DNA of 22,148 bases from JAAYAY01 sp964429355 (lineage in GTDB: Bacteria > Planctomycetota > Planctomycetia > Pirellulales > Thermoguttaceae): NCBI GenBank assembly GCA_964429355.1, contig CAYSCH010000130.1:1-22148 (forward strand), given 5' to 3'. The notes under the pieces are model-generated. The model saw only the letters and a list, made by a program, of their open reading frames with translations, had not been told where the DNA came from and searched no databases. A program made the translations under genes and the position numbers. Positions within the stretch are counted from its first letter, which is position 1; the number at the start of each line of letters is the position of its first letter. Below are positions 1-8,127 of the stretch, piece after piece.

Positions 1-28
1 GTGGCAAGCTCGGCGCCATGAAAATCAT
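1..28 (-). CDS. Possible start of a further minus-strand gene (partial)
   Basis: An ATG at 28-26 on the minus strand opens a frame that runs off the window edge after nine codons (MIFMAPSLP). A purine-rich GGGAG stands 3-4 bases before it, slightly too close for an ideal ribosome binding site. It lies 35 bases after the stop of the upstream PPC-domain gene, so it could be the next gene of that operon. An in-frame ATG at 19-17 is an alternative start. Nothing can be said about its product. Confidence 0.25.
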
Positions 29-63
29 GGTCTCCCTGTGGAAGCCAATCCTCTCCCCGTTCC

Positions 64-2349
64 CTATTCCGCCGGCTTGGAGCGAGTCGAGCCGGCTTCT
101 ACCTCGAAGGGAACGGCGGGCAGGAATCCGTAGGAGATGCGCCGCTCCTTGGGCATGGGCGATTCTTCTGTGGCCACGGGGGTCCACTGGCGGAAAACCT
201 CGAAGATCAGGTTCCCCTTCATCCCCGCCTTGGCCAGCTTGGCGTCGGCCTTGAGCTTCACCGCCACGCCCGGCTCCTTGGGCGTCACTTCTTCCACGCT
301 GATGCCGGCGGGCGGATCCTGCAGCTCCACACGGATCTCGGCCGGCAGAGGCAGCTTCTCCGTCAGCCGCGCACCGACCGTGGCCGATTCACCCAGTTTC
401 AGTTCGATAAGGGTCGGCGGAAACTCCAGCGGGATCTTCGGCACGGGCTTCCCGGTCACGACCACGGTCCACTGCTCGGCGGGCACGATCTGCAACCAGA
501 GAAAGGCCTGCATCATGCTCTCCGCCGGAATCACCGGGCGGGTGAATCGGCGCTGCCGGTGGCTGCCGGGCGACAGGCCGTCCATTTCCAGAATCACGTG
601 TTCCACCGGAGCCTTGGGCGGAATTGTGAGCGTCAATTGCACCTTCCCTTCGCCACGGGGCACCTTCGCGCCGGTCAGCACGAATCCCGGCGGAGGCTCG
701 ACCAGAGAAAGCTCGATGTCGTCGTCATACTGGCCTCGGCGCAGGGCGTGCACGGTGATCGGCACGTGCGCCCCGGGCCGGGCAATGATGCTCGAAGGCA
801 CCACGCGCAGATCGAAGTCCGGCTGGGGCCGCCGAAGGTACAGCCGGTAGATGAAGTCATCGCCCCCGTTGCGCTGGGCGTCCGTCACCTGCAGGTAGTA
901 AGGCCCCTTGCCTCGCAGGTCGACCGCGAGCAGCGAATCGGCGTGGTGGGTGATCAGCGGTTCCGCCTCGTCCTTGTAGTCGTCGTTGAAGCCGACTTCC
1001 TTCCCCTCCGAATCGGTCAGCGTCAAGGCCGAGTCGAGGGGGGAGCCGCCTCGCCGGCCAAACACCTCGATCGCGAGCGTGCCATGCCCGTCGAAACGAA
1101 ACACATCGCAGTCGTCCGGTTTGTCGATCCGCCCGTTCACAATGGTCGGCATGGTGAGTTCCTGCGCCGTTTCCACCGTGTTGTTCGGTTCCTGGTCGAG
1201 AACCTCGGTGGTCATGTCGATTCGCAGCGGAAAGCGGATGTCGACCCGATCGCTCTGCGGAATGGAGTACCAACGGATGGGGCGATTGCGGTTGAAGCTG
1301 GCACGCACATTCAAATCGGTCTCCGCCAGGTTCCAGCCCTGCAGTTTGACGGCCACCTCGGTTCCCGCGCGGCCGCCGAGGGGGAAGATGCCAGTCACAA
1401 AAGGCAGCTCGCCGAGGGTGATGCGGTAAACGAAATCCTCGCGCCCGCGATAGATCGAGTCGTGAATCTCGCAAATGTACTTGCCGTCGGCCGGAATCTC
1501 GTAGTAGATCACCGGATCCTGGCGGAAATGGTAGGCGCCGGCATAGGCCAAACGCTTCCCCTCGTCGTTGTAGAGAGCCACCACGGCCTGGAACCAGCCA
1601 GGCACGGCGTCGGCCAGGTAGGGCATCAGATCGCGGGCAGCCGTGTTGACCACCAGCCGGGTTCCCTTGCTGGCCGTGAAAATGAAGCGGTCCACGTCGC
1701 CGGGCATGATCTGCCCGTTGACCACCACCGGGAGCGTGGAACCGATCACCGGGTCGGGCGTCTCGTCGTTGGGCTCGGTCTCTTTCCGTTCTTCCCACTG
1801 GTCGATGAAGAACCAGACGGGATTCGACATTCCGCTGGGACTGATCACCCGCATCTCGCGTTTTCCCATCGCCGCGTCGGCGGCAAGGGTGATCTTGAGT
1901 GTGAGTTCTTCGATGATCTGGCTGTTGGGCTGCCGTTTGGGGTCGGAATCGCGTTTGCGGTAGACCTCCATCTCCTTCAACTGTTCCTCGGTAATGCCGG
2001 CGGCCTTGGCAACCTCTTCCAGCGCAATCGGTTTGGATTTTCCTTCCGCTTCGAGTTTTTCCCGGGCCTCGTCGAGCATCCGGTTCAGTCCCGAGTACTC
2101 CCCTTCGGTGAGCGGGCGATAGTGTTTAACCACCTCCACAGCTACGCCGCTGCCTGCAAAGTAGACCTGGCTGGTCTCCTTGATGAACTGTCCCCCCACG
2201 ATCACCTCAAACGACGTTCCTCGCTGTCCGCCCGTGGGATAGACATAGCCGATGTGCGGAGGGGGACCCTGCTCCTGAGCATGGAGAAGAGGGGTGGCGG
2301 CCGCGAGGGCCGCGATTGCTACGAATGCCAGCCGATGGAAAAGAATCAT
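64..2349 (-). CDS. Secreted PPC-domain / TIG-like protein of the planctomycete DUF1501 operon type
   Basis: This 761-residue protein starts with a signal peptide (hydrophobic core about residues 7-22, likely cleavage near LLHA-Q), so it should act outside the cytoplasmic membrane. The mature part alternates two kinds of beta module. TIG/IPT-like openings occur at about 31-55 (IGYVYPTGGQRGT) and 317-345 (VTGIFPLGGRAGT). Two PPC (bacterial pre-peptidase C-terminal) modules, each opened by an E-x-E-P-N-D/N motif, lie at about 190-312 and 385-505. The last ~250 residues are further beta-rich sequence. A charged, helix-prone segment sits at about 80-135. No catalytic motif is visible, so a binding or structural surface role is inferred. 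The ATG at 2349 has GGAG six bases upstream and lies 13 bases after the DUF1501 stop, so the two genes are almost certainly co-transcribed. Confidence 0.85.
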   Translation of the reverse strand: MILFHRLAFVAIAALAAATPLLHAQEQGPPPHIGYVYPTGGQRGTSFEVIVGGQFIKETSQVYFAGSGVAVEVVKHYRPLTEGEYSGLNRMLDEAREKLEAEGKSKPIALEEVAKAAGITEEQLKEMEVYRKRDSDPKRQPNSQIIEELTLKITLAADAAMGKREMRVISPSGMSNPVWFFIDQWEERKETEPNDETPDPVIGSTLPVVVNGQIMPGDVDRFIFTASKGTRLVVNTAARDLMPYLADAVPGWFQAVVALYNDEGKRLAYAGAYHFRQDPVIYYEIPADGKYICEIHDSIYRGREDFVYRITLGELPFVTGIFPLGGRAGTEVAVKLQGWNLAETDLNVRASFNRNRPIRWYSIPQSDRVDIRFPLRIDMTTEVLDQEPNNTVETAQELTMPTIVNGRIDKPDDCDVFRFDGHGTLAIEVFGRRGGSPLDSALTLTDSEGKEVGFNDDYKDEAEPLITHHADSLLAVDLRGKGPYYLQVTDAQRNGGDDFIYRLYLRRPQPDFDLRVVPSSIIARPGAHVPITVHALRRGQYDDDIELSLVEPPPGFVLTGAKVPRGEGKVQLTLTIPPKAPVEHVILEMDGLSPGSHRQRRFTRPVIPAESMMQAFLWLQIVPAEQWTVVVTGKPVPKIPLEFPPTLIELKLGESATVGARLTEKLPLPAEIRVELQDPPAGISVEEVTPKEPGVAVKLKADAKLAKAGMKGNLIFEVFRQWTPVATEESPMPKERRISYGFLPAVPFEVEAGSTRSKPAE

Positions 2350-2362
2350 GCTACGCTCCGCC

Positions 2363-3766
2363 TCACGTAATCTCCTTCAACCGCCCACCCGTCTCCAATC
2401 CCTCATCCGGCCCGGGAACGGCGCGGATGAATTCGTTCGTCGGGTGGGGCAACCCGGCCTCCGGATCGATACCGAGCAGTTCGTACATGGTTCCGATCAA
2501 ATCAGCCGGATAGACGGGCCGATCTTTGACGTATTCTCCCTTGGCATCGGAGGAACCGACGACCTGTCCCCCCTTGAATCCGCCGCCGGCCACGACGGCG
2601 GAGAAAACGTTGCCGTAGTGATGCCGTCCGCCGTTCCAGGGCGAGGCCCAGTCGACCTTGGGCGTGCGGCCGAACTCGCCGCTCCACCAGACGATCGTCG
2701 TGTCGAGCAGCCCTCGGTCGGCCAGATCGGCGATCAATGTGCCCATCCCCTTGTCCAATTCCGGCAGCTTCCGGCGCATCGAGGGGAAGTGATCTTTGTG
2801 GGTGTCCCATCCGTTGTAGTTGATGGTCACGAATTTCACGCCCTCTTCGATCAGGCGCCGAGCGGCCAGGCACGATTGCCCGAAAGTATTGCGGCCGTAG
2901 CGGAGCCTGAGAGCTTCTTCTTCTTGCGAAAGGTCGAAAACCTTGCCCGCGTCGCCCAGGATCAGGTCGTATGCCTGGTCCCTGGCCTTTTGGGCCTCGA
3001 CTACTTGCGGATGCTGCGGGAGGAACGCCGCCAGTGTGTTGGAACCGTCGAGCAGGGCGCGCCGCTCCTGCTGCTGGCTGTCGGAGATGCCCGGGGCCAC
3101 GATTCCTTCGACGGCAAAGCGATAGGCGTTCGGGTCGCCGCCAGTGGCAAAGGGCTTGTAGCGGATGCCCATGAACCCCGCTTCCGAGAACCGGCCCTGG
3201 GGCTGGGTGAGCACGATGTAGGGTGGAATCAGGCTCTCGGATCCTTCCAGGTTGGCCTTGAATGCCGTGACCACGGCGCCGACCGATGGATAGACCAGGC
3301 GGCCCCCCGCCATCCGCCCCGTCTGCGTCATGTAAGCGGCCGTCTCGTGCCCGTTGATTCCGTGGGTCATGGAGCGGATGATGGAGTACTTGTCCGCCAC
3401 CTTCGCCAGTTCGGTGAGCAGGCTGCCGATGCGGATCCCCGACACGTTGGTTTCCAGAGCCCCGGTCAATGGGCCAGTGTAGTCGCTCCCGGCGTCCGGC
3501 TTGGGGTCGAACGTGTCGGTGTGGGGCGGACCCCCCCACATCCAGATCTGGATCACCGCCTTAGCCTTTGCCACCGGCGCGCCGGCCGGGGCGGAGGGCT
3601 CCTTGGCGGGCTCCGCAGTCGGCAGAGGAGGCTCGGCAGCCCCGCTCGACAGGTGTCCTGCCGCAAGCAGCCCAGCCGAGCCGAGAATGCCTCGCTTCAG
3701 GGCTTCGCGACGGGAAACCTGCTGGTAACTCCCACCGGGAACCACGCGATTGTCGTTCGCAGACAT
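2363..3766 (-). CDS. DUF1501 family protein, Tat-exported
   Basis: A 467-residue DUF1501 protein of the alkaline-phosphatase/sulfatase-like fold, abundant in planctomycetes. It carries a twin-arginine signal (SRREALKRG at 18-26, then a glycine/alanine/leucine-rich stretch to about 44), so it is probably exported folded. The family hallmark W-x-W-G-G-P-P-H-x-D-T-F-D-P-K-P-D is at about 75-91. Later segments (GWDTHKDHF, WSGEFGRTPK, GRHHYGNVFS) match metal-site regions of the family. The biochemical role is not settled; co-occurrence with DUF1549/DUF1553 suggests surface catabolism. The start at 3766 is preferred over an in-frame TTG at 3805 because AGGAGAG stands five bases before the ATG and the Tat motif is then correctly placed. 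It follows the DUF1549/DUF1553 gene by 54 bases. Confidence 0.9.
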   Translation of the reverse strand: MSANDNRVVPGGSYQQVSRREALKRGILGSAGLLAAGHLSSGAAEPPLPTAEPAKEPSAPAGAPVAKAKAVIQIWMWGGPPHTDTFDPKPDAGSDYTGPLTGALETNVSGIRIGSLLTELAKVADKYSIIRSMTHGINGHETAAYMTQTGRMAGGRLVYPSVGAVVTAFKANLEGSESLIPPYIVLTQPQGRFSEAGFMGIRYKPFATGGDPNAYRFAVEGIVAPGISDSQQQERRALLDGSNTLAAFLPQHPQVVEAQKARDQAYDLILGDAGKVFDLSQEEEALRLRYGRNTFGQSCLAARRLIEEGVKFVTINYNGWDTHKDHFPSMRRKLPELDKGMGTLIADLADRGLLDTTIVWWSGEFGRTPKVDWASPWNGGRHHYGNVFSAVVAGGGFKGGQVVGSSDAKGEYVKDRPVYPADLIGTMYELLGIDPEAGLPHPTNEFIRAVPGPDEGLETGGRLKEIT

Positions 3767-3820
3767 GTTGTCTCTCCTCTTGCCGGATGGAAGGCCGTGC
3801 TCCAACGGGCGGCTGCTCGA

Positions 3821-5842
3821 TCAGTGTTTGAACAGGAATTCGTCGCTGTTGATCAGGGCCCACACCAGGTCCTCGGCTCCCTGACGCGACTCGGCCCGCC
3901 CGGAAGCCTGGGTGCGTTCATCTCCCGTCGGCTTGCGCGAAAGGATCGTCAGGTAGAGCAGCTCCGCCTTGTCGGAAGACTCACCCGACTTCAGCAGCTC
4001 CTGGAGCTTGGGCCCTTCCCGGATCTTCTTGAGGATATGGGTGGAGTTGATCAGGTGCAACGCCTGGGCGGCGGTGAAGCGATTGTTGCGTTCCGACTCC
4101 ATACCCGCGTCGCGCGGCGGGCGCCCGAAGGTCTCCAGAACGCTGCTGGTAATACTGCCGTCGGGGAGCGTGATCGAACGCTGCTTTTCGGGAATGAACG
4201 TGAACGGCTCGGGGATCATGCTGCTGTACGATTCGGTTGTGCCCGTGATCTCGCAGATCGCGTCGAGAATGACTTCGGCCTCCAGACGCCGCAGGGAGTA
4301 GCAGGCGAAGTTGTTCGCCGCCGCAACCGCCTCGCCCTTCGGAATGCACGAGAGCTGATAGGTTTGGGAGTTGAGGATCACGCGGTAGATGTGCCTCAGG
4401 TCGTATTTGGCCTGGACCAGCTCCGCCGCAAGCCAATTGAGCAGTTCGATGTTCTGCGCCGGGTTGTCGGGCCGAATATCGTCGGGCTCGTGCACGATGC
4501 CCCGCCCGATCAGCCAGTACCAGACGCGATTGACAATGTGCCGGGTGAACCAGGGATTCTTCGCGTCGATCAGCCAGTCGGCAAACACCTCCCGCGGATC
4601 CTTTCCCGGAGGGAGATTGCCTGGCTCGCCGTCGGGAAAGACAGACGCCGCCGGCGCGGCATCGGTTTCCTTCTTCGGCTTGCGGGGATCCCAGACAATG
4701 ATCTCTTCCTTCCACTCGCCGGTGGGCTTGAACCCGATCTGAGAGAAGAAGACCGCCATGCCCGCCAGACGCTCTTTCGGCCAGGTATCGGTGCGGACCC
4801 CCATGAAGGCGAGCGCCACGGCGCTGGCGATGGCCGGAGGCTCCTTGCTTTGCAGGGCCCGGTAGAAGTTGACTTGCGGCGTGCGGAAATTGCTGCCGCA
4901 GGCGGTGAGCAACTCCCGCACGAAGCGGTCGTACGGCATGTTCTCTTCGATCGACGTCCGAATCCAGTGGTGGTACGCCTGGGAGGCGTTCGGCCAGAGA
5001 TTGATCGGAAACTCCGACTTCACTCGCAGCAGATCGCTCCACTTCATGGCCAGGTAGTCGGCAAACTCCGGCCGCTGGAGCAGCTCGTCCACCAGTTTGG
5101 CCCGCTTGTCGGCCTCCTCGCTCTCCAGGAATCGCTTCGCTTCTGCCGCCGTGGGCAGCGTGCCGGTCGTGTCGAGGTAGACTCGCCGCAGGAAGGCCCC
5201 GTCGGAGCACGGATTGGCCGGTTCGATCTTCAGCTCCTTCAGCCGGGCGAAAACCAGTTCGTCGATCTTGCCGCGAGGAGTCGGCAGAGTTGGCGTTTCG
5301 AAGGGATTGCTCTTGGCGAGCTTCTCTGCCAGGTCAAAGGCGAAATCGCCAGGTTCCGTCTCGGAGAGGTCGGGCCGCTTGCTCACCCGGACGAGAAAAG
5401 TCTGCTCGGCCGTCTGCGCCTTCGGGCCGGAAGTCTGGACCGTAACGGTCACGGAGTACTCCCCCGGCGGTTGCGACTTGCCGGTCGGCCAACTGAAAAC
5501 ACCGCGCTTTGCGTCCACAGTCGCACCCTCCGGGGCATCGCCAAGACGGTAGCTGAGTTGACCCGGCGGATAAGCTGGGCTCGCGGGGATCTGAAGCCAG
5601 GCGGTCTGCCCCTGGATGATCTCCTGATCGGCAATGCGGGGAATCGCCAGCGGACTGGAAGTCTTGGATCGCAGCGACAAGGCAAATCCGGCCAACACCA
5701 CGAGCAACCCGAAGGTCACACCGATCAGAAGCCAGACCACGTAGGGCGACTTCTTGCGTCGGTGGAGGGGGGACTTTGCAGCCGGCTTGACGACGTCGAC
5801 GGCAATCTTGGGCAACTGGCTATCTTCAGGGGCCGAAACCAT
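3821..5842 (-). CDS. Membrane-anchored DUF1549/DUF1553 (PSCyt2/PSD1) protein with Ig-like domain
   Basis: This 673-residue protein has a short cytoplasmic tail, one transmembrane anchor at about 34-57, an Ig/cadherin-like domain at about 63-155, a DUF1549 (PSCyt2) domain from about 192 to 390, and a DUF1553 (PSD1) domain from about 413 to 665. DUF1549 is supported by KIDELVFARLKEL and RRVYLDTTGTLPT, DUF1553 by NPWFTRHIVNRVWYWLIGRG and NSQTYQLS. Many family members carry an N-terminal cytochrome c domain (PSCyt1). No CxxCH haem motif is present here; the anchor and Ig-like module take that place. It is the first gene of the operon with DUF1501 and the PPC protein. The ATG at 5842 is preceded by GAGAGG. 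The function of these domains is not firmly known; polysaccharide or sulfated-glycan catabolism is often proposed. Confidence 0.88.
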   Translation of the reverse strand: MVSAPEDSQLPKIAVDVVKPAAKSPLHRRKKSPYVVWLLIGVTFGLLVVLAGFALSLRSKTSSPLAIPRIADQEIIQGQTAWLQIPASPAYPPGQLSYRLGDAPEGATVDAKRGVFSWPTGKSQPPGEYSVTVTVQTSGPKAQTAEQTFLVRVSKRPDLSETEPGDFAFDLAEKLAKSNPFETPTLPTPRGKIDELVFARLKELKIEPANPCSDGAFLRRVYLDTTGTLPTAAEAKRFLESEEADKRAKLVDELLQRPEFADYLAMKWSDLLRVKSEFPINLWPNASQAYHHWIRTSIEENMPYDRFVRELLTACGSNFRTPQVNFYRALQSKEPPAIASAVALAFMGVRTDTWPKERLAGMAVFFSQIGFKPTGEWKEEIIVWDPRKPKKETDAAPAASVFPDGEPGNLPPGKDPREVFADWLIDAKNPWFTRHIVNRVWYWLIGRGIVHEPDDIRPDNPAQNIELLNWLAAELVQAKYDLRHIYRVILNSQTYQLSCIPKGEAVAAANNFACYSLRRLEAEVILDAICEITGTTESYSSMIPEPFTFIPEKQRSITLPDGSITSSVLETFGRPPRDAGMESERNNRFTAAQALHLINSTHILKKIREGPKLQELLKSGESSDKAELLYLTILSRKPTGDERTQASGRAESRQGAEDLVWALINSDEFLFKH

Positions 5843-5889
5843 CCAGGCCTCTCTCTGGGAAGGACGAGCACCGTTTCCCGGCCTTGAAA

Positions 5890-6034
5890 GCCGCTGGCAA
5901 AACCGCCGATGGTAGATCCATGCCCGTGGGATACTCCCACGTTTGGTCAGGGCTTCTAACTAAGAGCCGCTAACAAAACCACCGGCAGTGCACATCCATG
6001 CCCGTGAGATACTCCCACGTTTGGTCAGGGCTTC
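5890..6034 (-). repeat. Two tandem copies of a ~70 bp hairpin-forming repeat
   Basis: Copy A is about 5890-5956 and copy B about 5964-6034. Both share a near-identical core including CATCCATGCCCGTG or close variants, then GATACTCCCACG and TTTGGTCAGGGCTTCTAA. Copy A holds a perfect 7-bp stem with a three-base loop (5925-5931 with 5935-5941). In copy B one stem base is changed (6003-6009 with 6013-6019). A third, more diverged copy lies at 12424-12490 in the opposite orientation. I see no coding frame in the unit. A REP- or MITE-like dispersed element is the best description. Confidence 0.8.
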
Positions 6035-6052
6035 TAAGGAACCTACCCTTTC

Positions 6053-6080
6053 ATTCTAAGCTACCCCGTATGGGTGTCTA
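6053..6080 (-). promoter_or_regulatory. Candidate sigma70-type promoter for the DUF1549/DUF1501 operon
   Basis: On the minus strand TAGACA (6080-6075) and TAGAAT (6058-6053) are separated by 16 bases; each matches the sigma70 consensus at five of six positions. It falls just past the stop of the GNAT-like gene and points toward the DUF1549/DUF1553 gene. Transcription would start near 6046, giving a leader of about 200 bases that contains both repeat copies. Confidence 0.4.
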
Positions 6081-6087
6081 TAGTTTT

Positions 6088-7131
6088 TTATGCATCCGTA
6101 TCCACGTCGGCCCGGGTAAAGTACCAGTTGGCCAGGTCAAACAGCCCTTCTTCCTGCCATTGTGGCTCCGTTGGCTTGGGGGTGTAGACCAGCAGCGGCC
6201 AGTTCGACGGGCGCCGCCAGAAGCCGAACCTCGTGAGCAAACGGGCGATCGAATCTGGGGTCAGGCATTCCACAACGGCCGTCTCCATTCCCCAACGGCG
6301 CGCAATCGCCAGCAATTCGGCCAGCAAGACCGCCAGATCGGCCGGTTCTTCGTAGAGAAAATCTGCCAAGTGGGCCGAGGTGCCGTGGAAATGGTAGACC
6401 AGGTAACTGCGAAGTTGATTCTCCTCGTCGCTCAGCGTCAGGGCACGATACCGTACACCGGGCGCATCGGCGAAACGCCAGTTGAGGAACTCCGACGATC
6501 GATCGCCGAGGATAGGCAGTTGTTTCGCTACCCGCAGGAACAGGGCATCGAACCGCTCGTCGTAACGGTCCACAACTTCCACGCGGGTCCCCAGCGGGCG
6601 GCGACACCAGCACTCGGCGCTGCCGAAGTGGAGCACCAGATTCAGGATTGCACAACTCGGCCGGCGCAACCACTTGCGGCGGAGAATCGGCGGCAGGAAG
6701 GGTTCGCTCGTGAGCGGCTTGGCCCAGCGGCTTACGTCGCCCAGCAGACGATAACCGATTCGCTCGAGGACCCGTTGGCTCCGCCGATCGCACACTCCAT
6801 AGACCAGCGGCAGCCCCTGCACCTGGGCGGCCTCGAGGGCCTTCCGCTGCAACTGCAACGCGGGGCCGAGGCTGCGGTGAGCCTGGTCCACATTCATGTC
6901 GACCGCCTGGCCGGCCGTCACCGGGCGATGCCCAATGCGCATGGCCCGCTGCATAAGGCCCACGCTGCCGATCGGCATCTGGTCGTTATCCTGAAGGAGC
7001 CAGTCGCTGGCCGCTCCCTCTCGATAGAGCCAGCCGTAGCGAGCCTCCGTGGCTTCCGGCAAGTTGCGCTGCCAAAGCTCGAGGATCGTCTGTTCGTCGC
7101 CGGTTGAAGTCGGATAGATCTGGTAGGTCAT
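6088..7131 (-). CDS. GNAT-fold acyltransferase-like protein, last gene of the five-gene operon
   Basis: A 347-residue protein whose N-terminal half looks like a GNAT acyltransferase. It opens with TILELWQRNLPEA, and VDMNVDQAHRSLGPALQLQ at about 78-96 resembles the acetyl-CoA-binding motif A (Arg-x-x-Gly-x-Ala). This is followed by a beta strand and YGVCDRRSQRVLERIGY at about 111-127, a usual motif B position. The C-terminal half (ILGDRSSEFLNWRF and later AIARRWGMETAVVECL) could be a second, degenerate GNAT-like domain, as in FemAB-like proteins. The C-terminal ending NWYFTRADVDTDA recalls such proteins in polysaccharide clusters, from memory. The ATG at 7131 lies three bases after the NadE-like stop; a TTG at 7134 directly before it is the alternative start. 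Acyl donor (perhaps the ACP of this operon) and acceptor are unknown. Confidence 0.7.
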   Translation of the reverse strand: MTYQIYPTSTGDEQTILELWQRNLPEATEARYGWLYREGAASDWLLQDNDQMPIGSVGLMQRAMRIGHRPVTAGQAVDMNVDQAHRSLGPALQLQRKALEAAQVQGLPLVYGVCDRRSQRVLERIGYRLLGDVSRWAKPLTSEPFLPPILRRKWLRRPSCAILNLVLHFGSAECWCRRPLGTRVEVVDRYDERFDALFLRVAKQLPILGDRSSEFLNWRFADAPGVRYRALTLSDEENQLRSYLVYHFHGTSAHLADFLYEEPADLAVLLAELLAIARRWGMETAVVECLTPDSIARLLTRFGFWRRPSNWPLLVYTPKPTEPQWQEEGLFDLANWYFTRADVDTDA

Positions 7132-7134
7132 CAA

Positions 7135-8127
7135 TCAGTTTCCGTTGTTGGAGGCCAACACGGGGGGCTCATGAAGGTATTCGGCCACCTTGCGCTTGGC
7201 CTCGATGTCGTCGTACACGCGGGAAACCTGTTCGGGGCTGAGCCCGATCGCCTCCGCAACCATTTCCGGCGGCACGCGGTGGCTTTTCCCGTAGAGGCAC
7301 AAGTCCATCTGGTCGTAGGGCAGGGAGAAGAAGAACTCTTCCTGCGACTGGGCCAGCGAATAGGTGTCGGTTGTCGGCGGGCGGAGCCGCACGGACTTGG
7401 GGACTCCGAGGAACTCGGCGAGCATGTAGACCTGGGACTTGTACAGGTGGGCGATCGGTTTGACGTCGGCCGAACCGTCGCCGTTCTTGACGAAGAATCC
7501 CAGATCGTATTCGAGCTTGTTGGGCGTGCCCACTACGGCATAGCGGAGCCGGTCGGCGTGGAAGTACTCGATCATCTTCCGCACGCGCTGCTTGAAATTC
7601 GTGGCCGCCACAACCGTCTGGTAGGCCTCCAGCGGAAGCCGGGCCTTGTGCTGCTTGCCGTCGGGGCTTTCCATGACCGCCGAGAAGACGCGATAGACGG
7701 AATCGCCGAACAGGTTCGGCAACACGATCTTGGCCCGGCATCCTTCGCCATATTCGGGAAAGACGGAGCGGAACGCCTCGTCGCGCCTTCGATAGCAGCC
7801 GATTGCTTCCAGCGTCGGAGCGATGTCTTCCAGGACCGACTCGATTCCAAACCGGTCGGCAACCTCGCGCCCCAGTTCGAGGCTTTCCGGATCGCTGTCC
7901 CGTTCCGGCATCAGGATGCCCAGCACTCGGTCCGGCCCGAGGGCCCGCACGCACAGAGCGGCACACACGCTGCTGTCGATCCCGCCGGAAAGGCCCACCA
8001 CGAGTCCCTTGCGGCGCAGACGCCGCACGACCTGCTCGCGCAGAGTGGCGGCAATTCGGTCCGCTTCCTGACGCGGATCGATATCCAGGGAATCGACGGA
8101 AAATGAAACATGTCCAAGTCGGCTCAT
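7135..8127 (-). CDS. NAD-synthetase-like ATP pyrophosphatase (NadE family)
   Basis: A 330-residue N-type ATP pyrophosphatase. The PPi-binding loop SGGIDSS is at 47-53. The second half carries NadE-type motifs: NFKQRVRKMIEY, GTPNKLEYDLGFFVKNGDG, then PIAHLYKSQVYMLAEFLGVP. Enzymes of this family adenylate a carboxylate and let ammonia displace AMP, making an amide. There is no N-terminal nitrilase-type glutaminase domain, so it would need free ammonia or ammonia from a partner. About 60 extra residues between the loop region and the NFKQR motif make it longer than a typical ~275-residue NadE. It overlaps the acyl-ligase stop by four bases (ATGA) and has a strong AAGGAGCG site. It could be the housekeeping NAD synthetase, but the tight operon suggests amidation of another carboxylate. 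That last point is inference. Confidence 0.85.
   Translation of the reverse strand: MSRLGHVSFSVDSLDIDPRQEADRIAATLREQVVRRLRRKGLVVGLSGGIDSSVCAALCVRALGPDRVLGILMPERDSDPESLELGREVADRFGIESVLEDIAPTLEAIGCYRRRDEAFRSVFPEYGEGCRAKIVLPNLFGDSVYRVFSAVMESPDGKQHKARLPLEAYQTVVAATNFKQRVRKMIEYFHADRLRYAVVGTPNKLEYDLGFFVKNGDGSADVKPIAHLYKSQVYMLAEFLGVPKSVRLRPPTTDTYSLAQSQEEFFFSLPYDQMDLCLYGKSHRVPPEMVAEAIGLSPEQVSRVYDDIEAKRKVAEYLHEPPVLASNNGN

Noticed and set aside
559..2370. Plus-strand open frame of 603 codons
   Set aside because: Antisense to the PPC-domain gene; composition is rich in His/Arg/Gly/Val as expected from a mirror frame, with no domain.
2294..5887. Plus-strand open frame of 1197 codons
   Set aside because: It lies antisense to the well-supported DUF1549/DUF1553 and DUF1501 genes, has no recognisable domain, and is the expected mirror frame of high-GC coding sequence.
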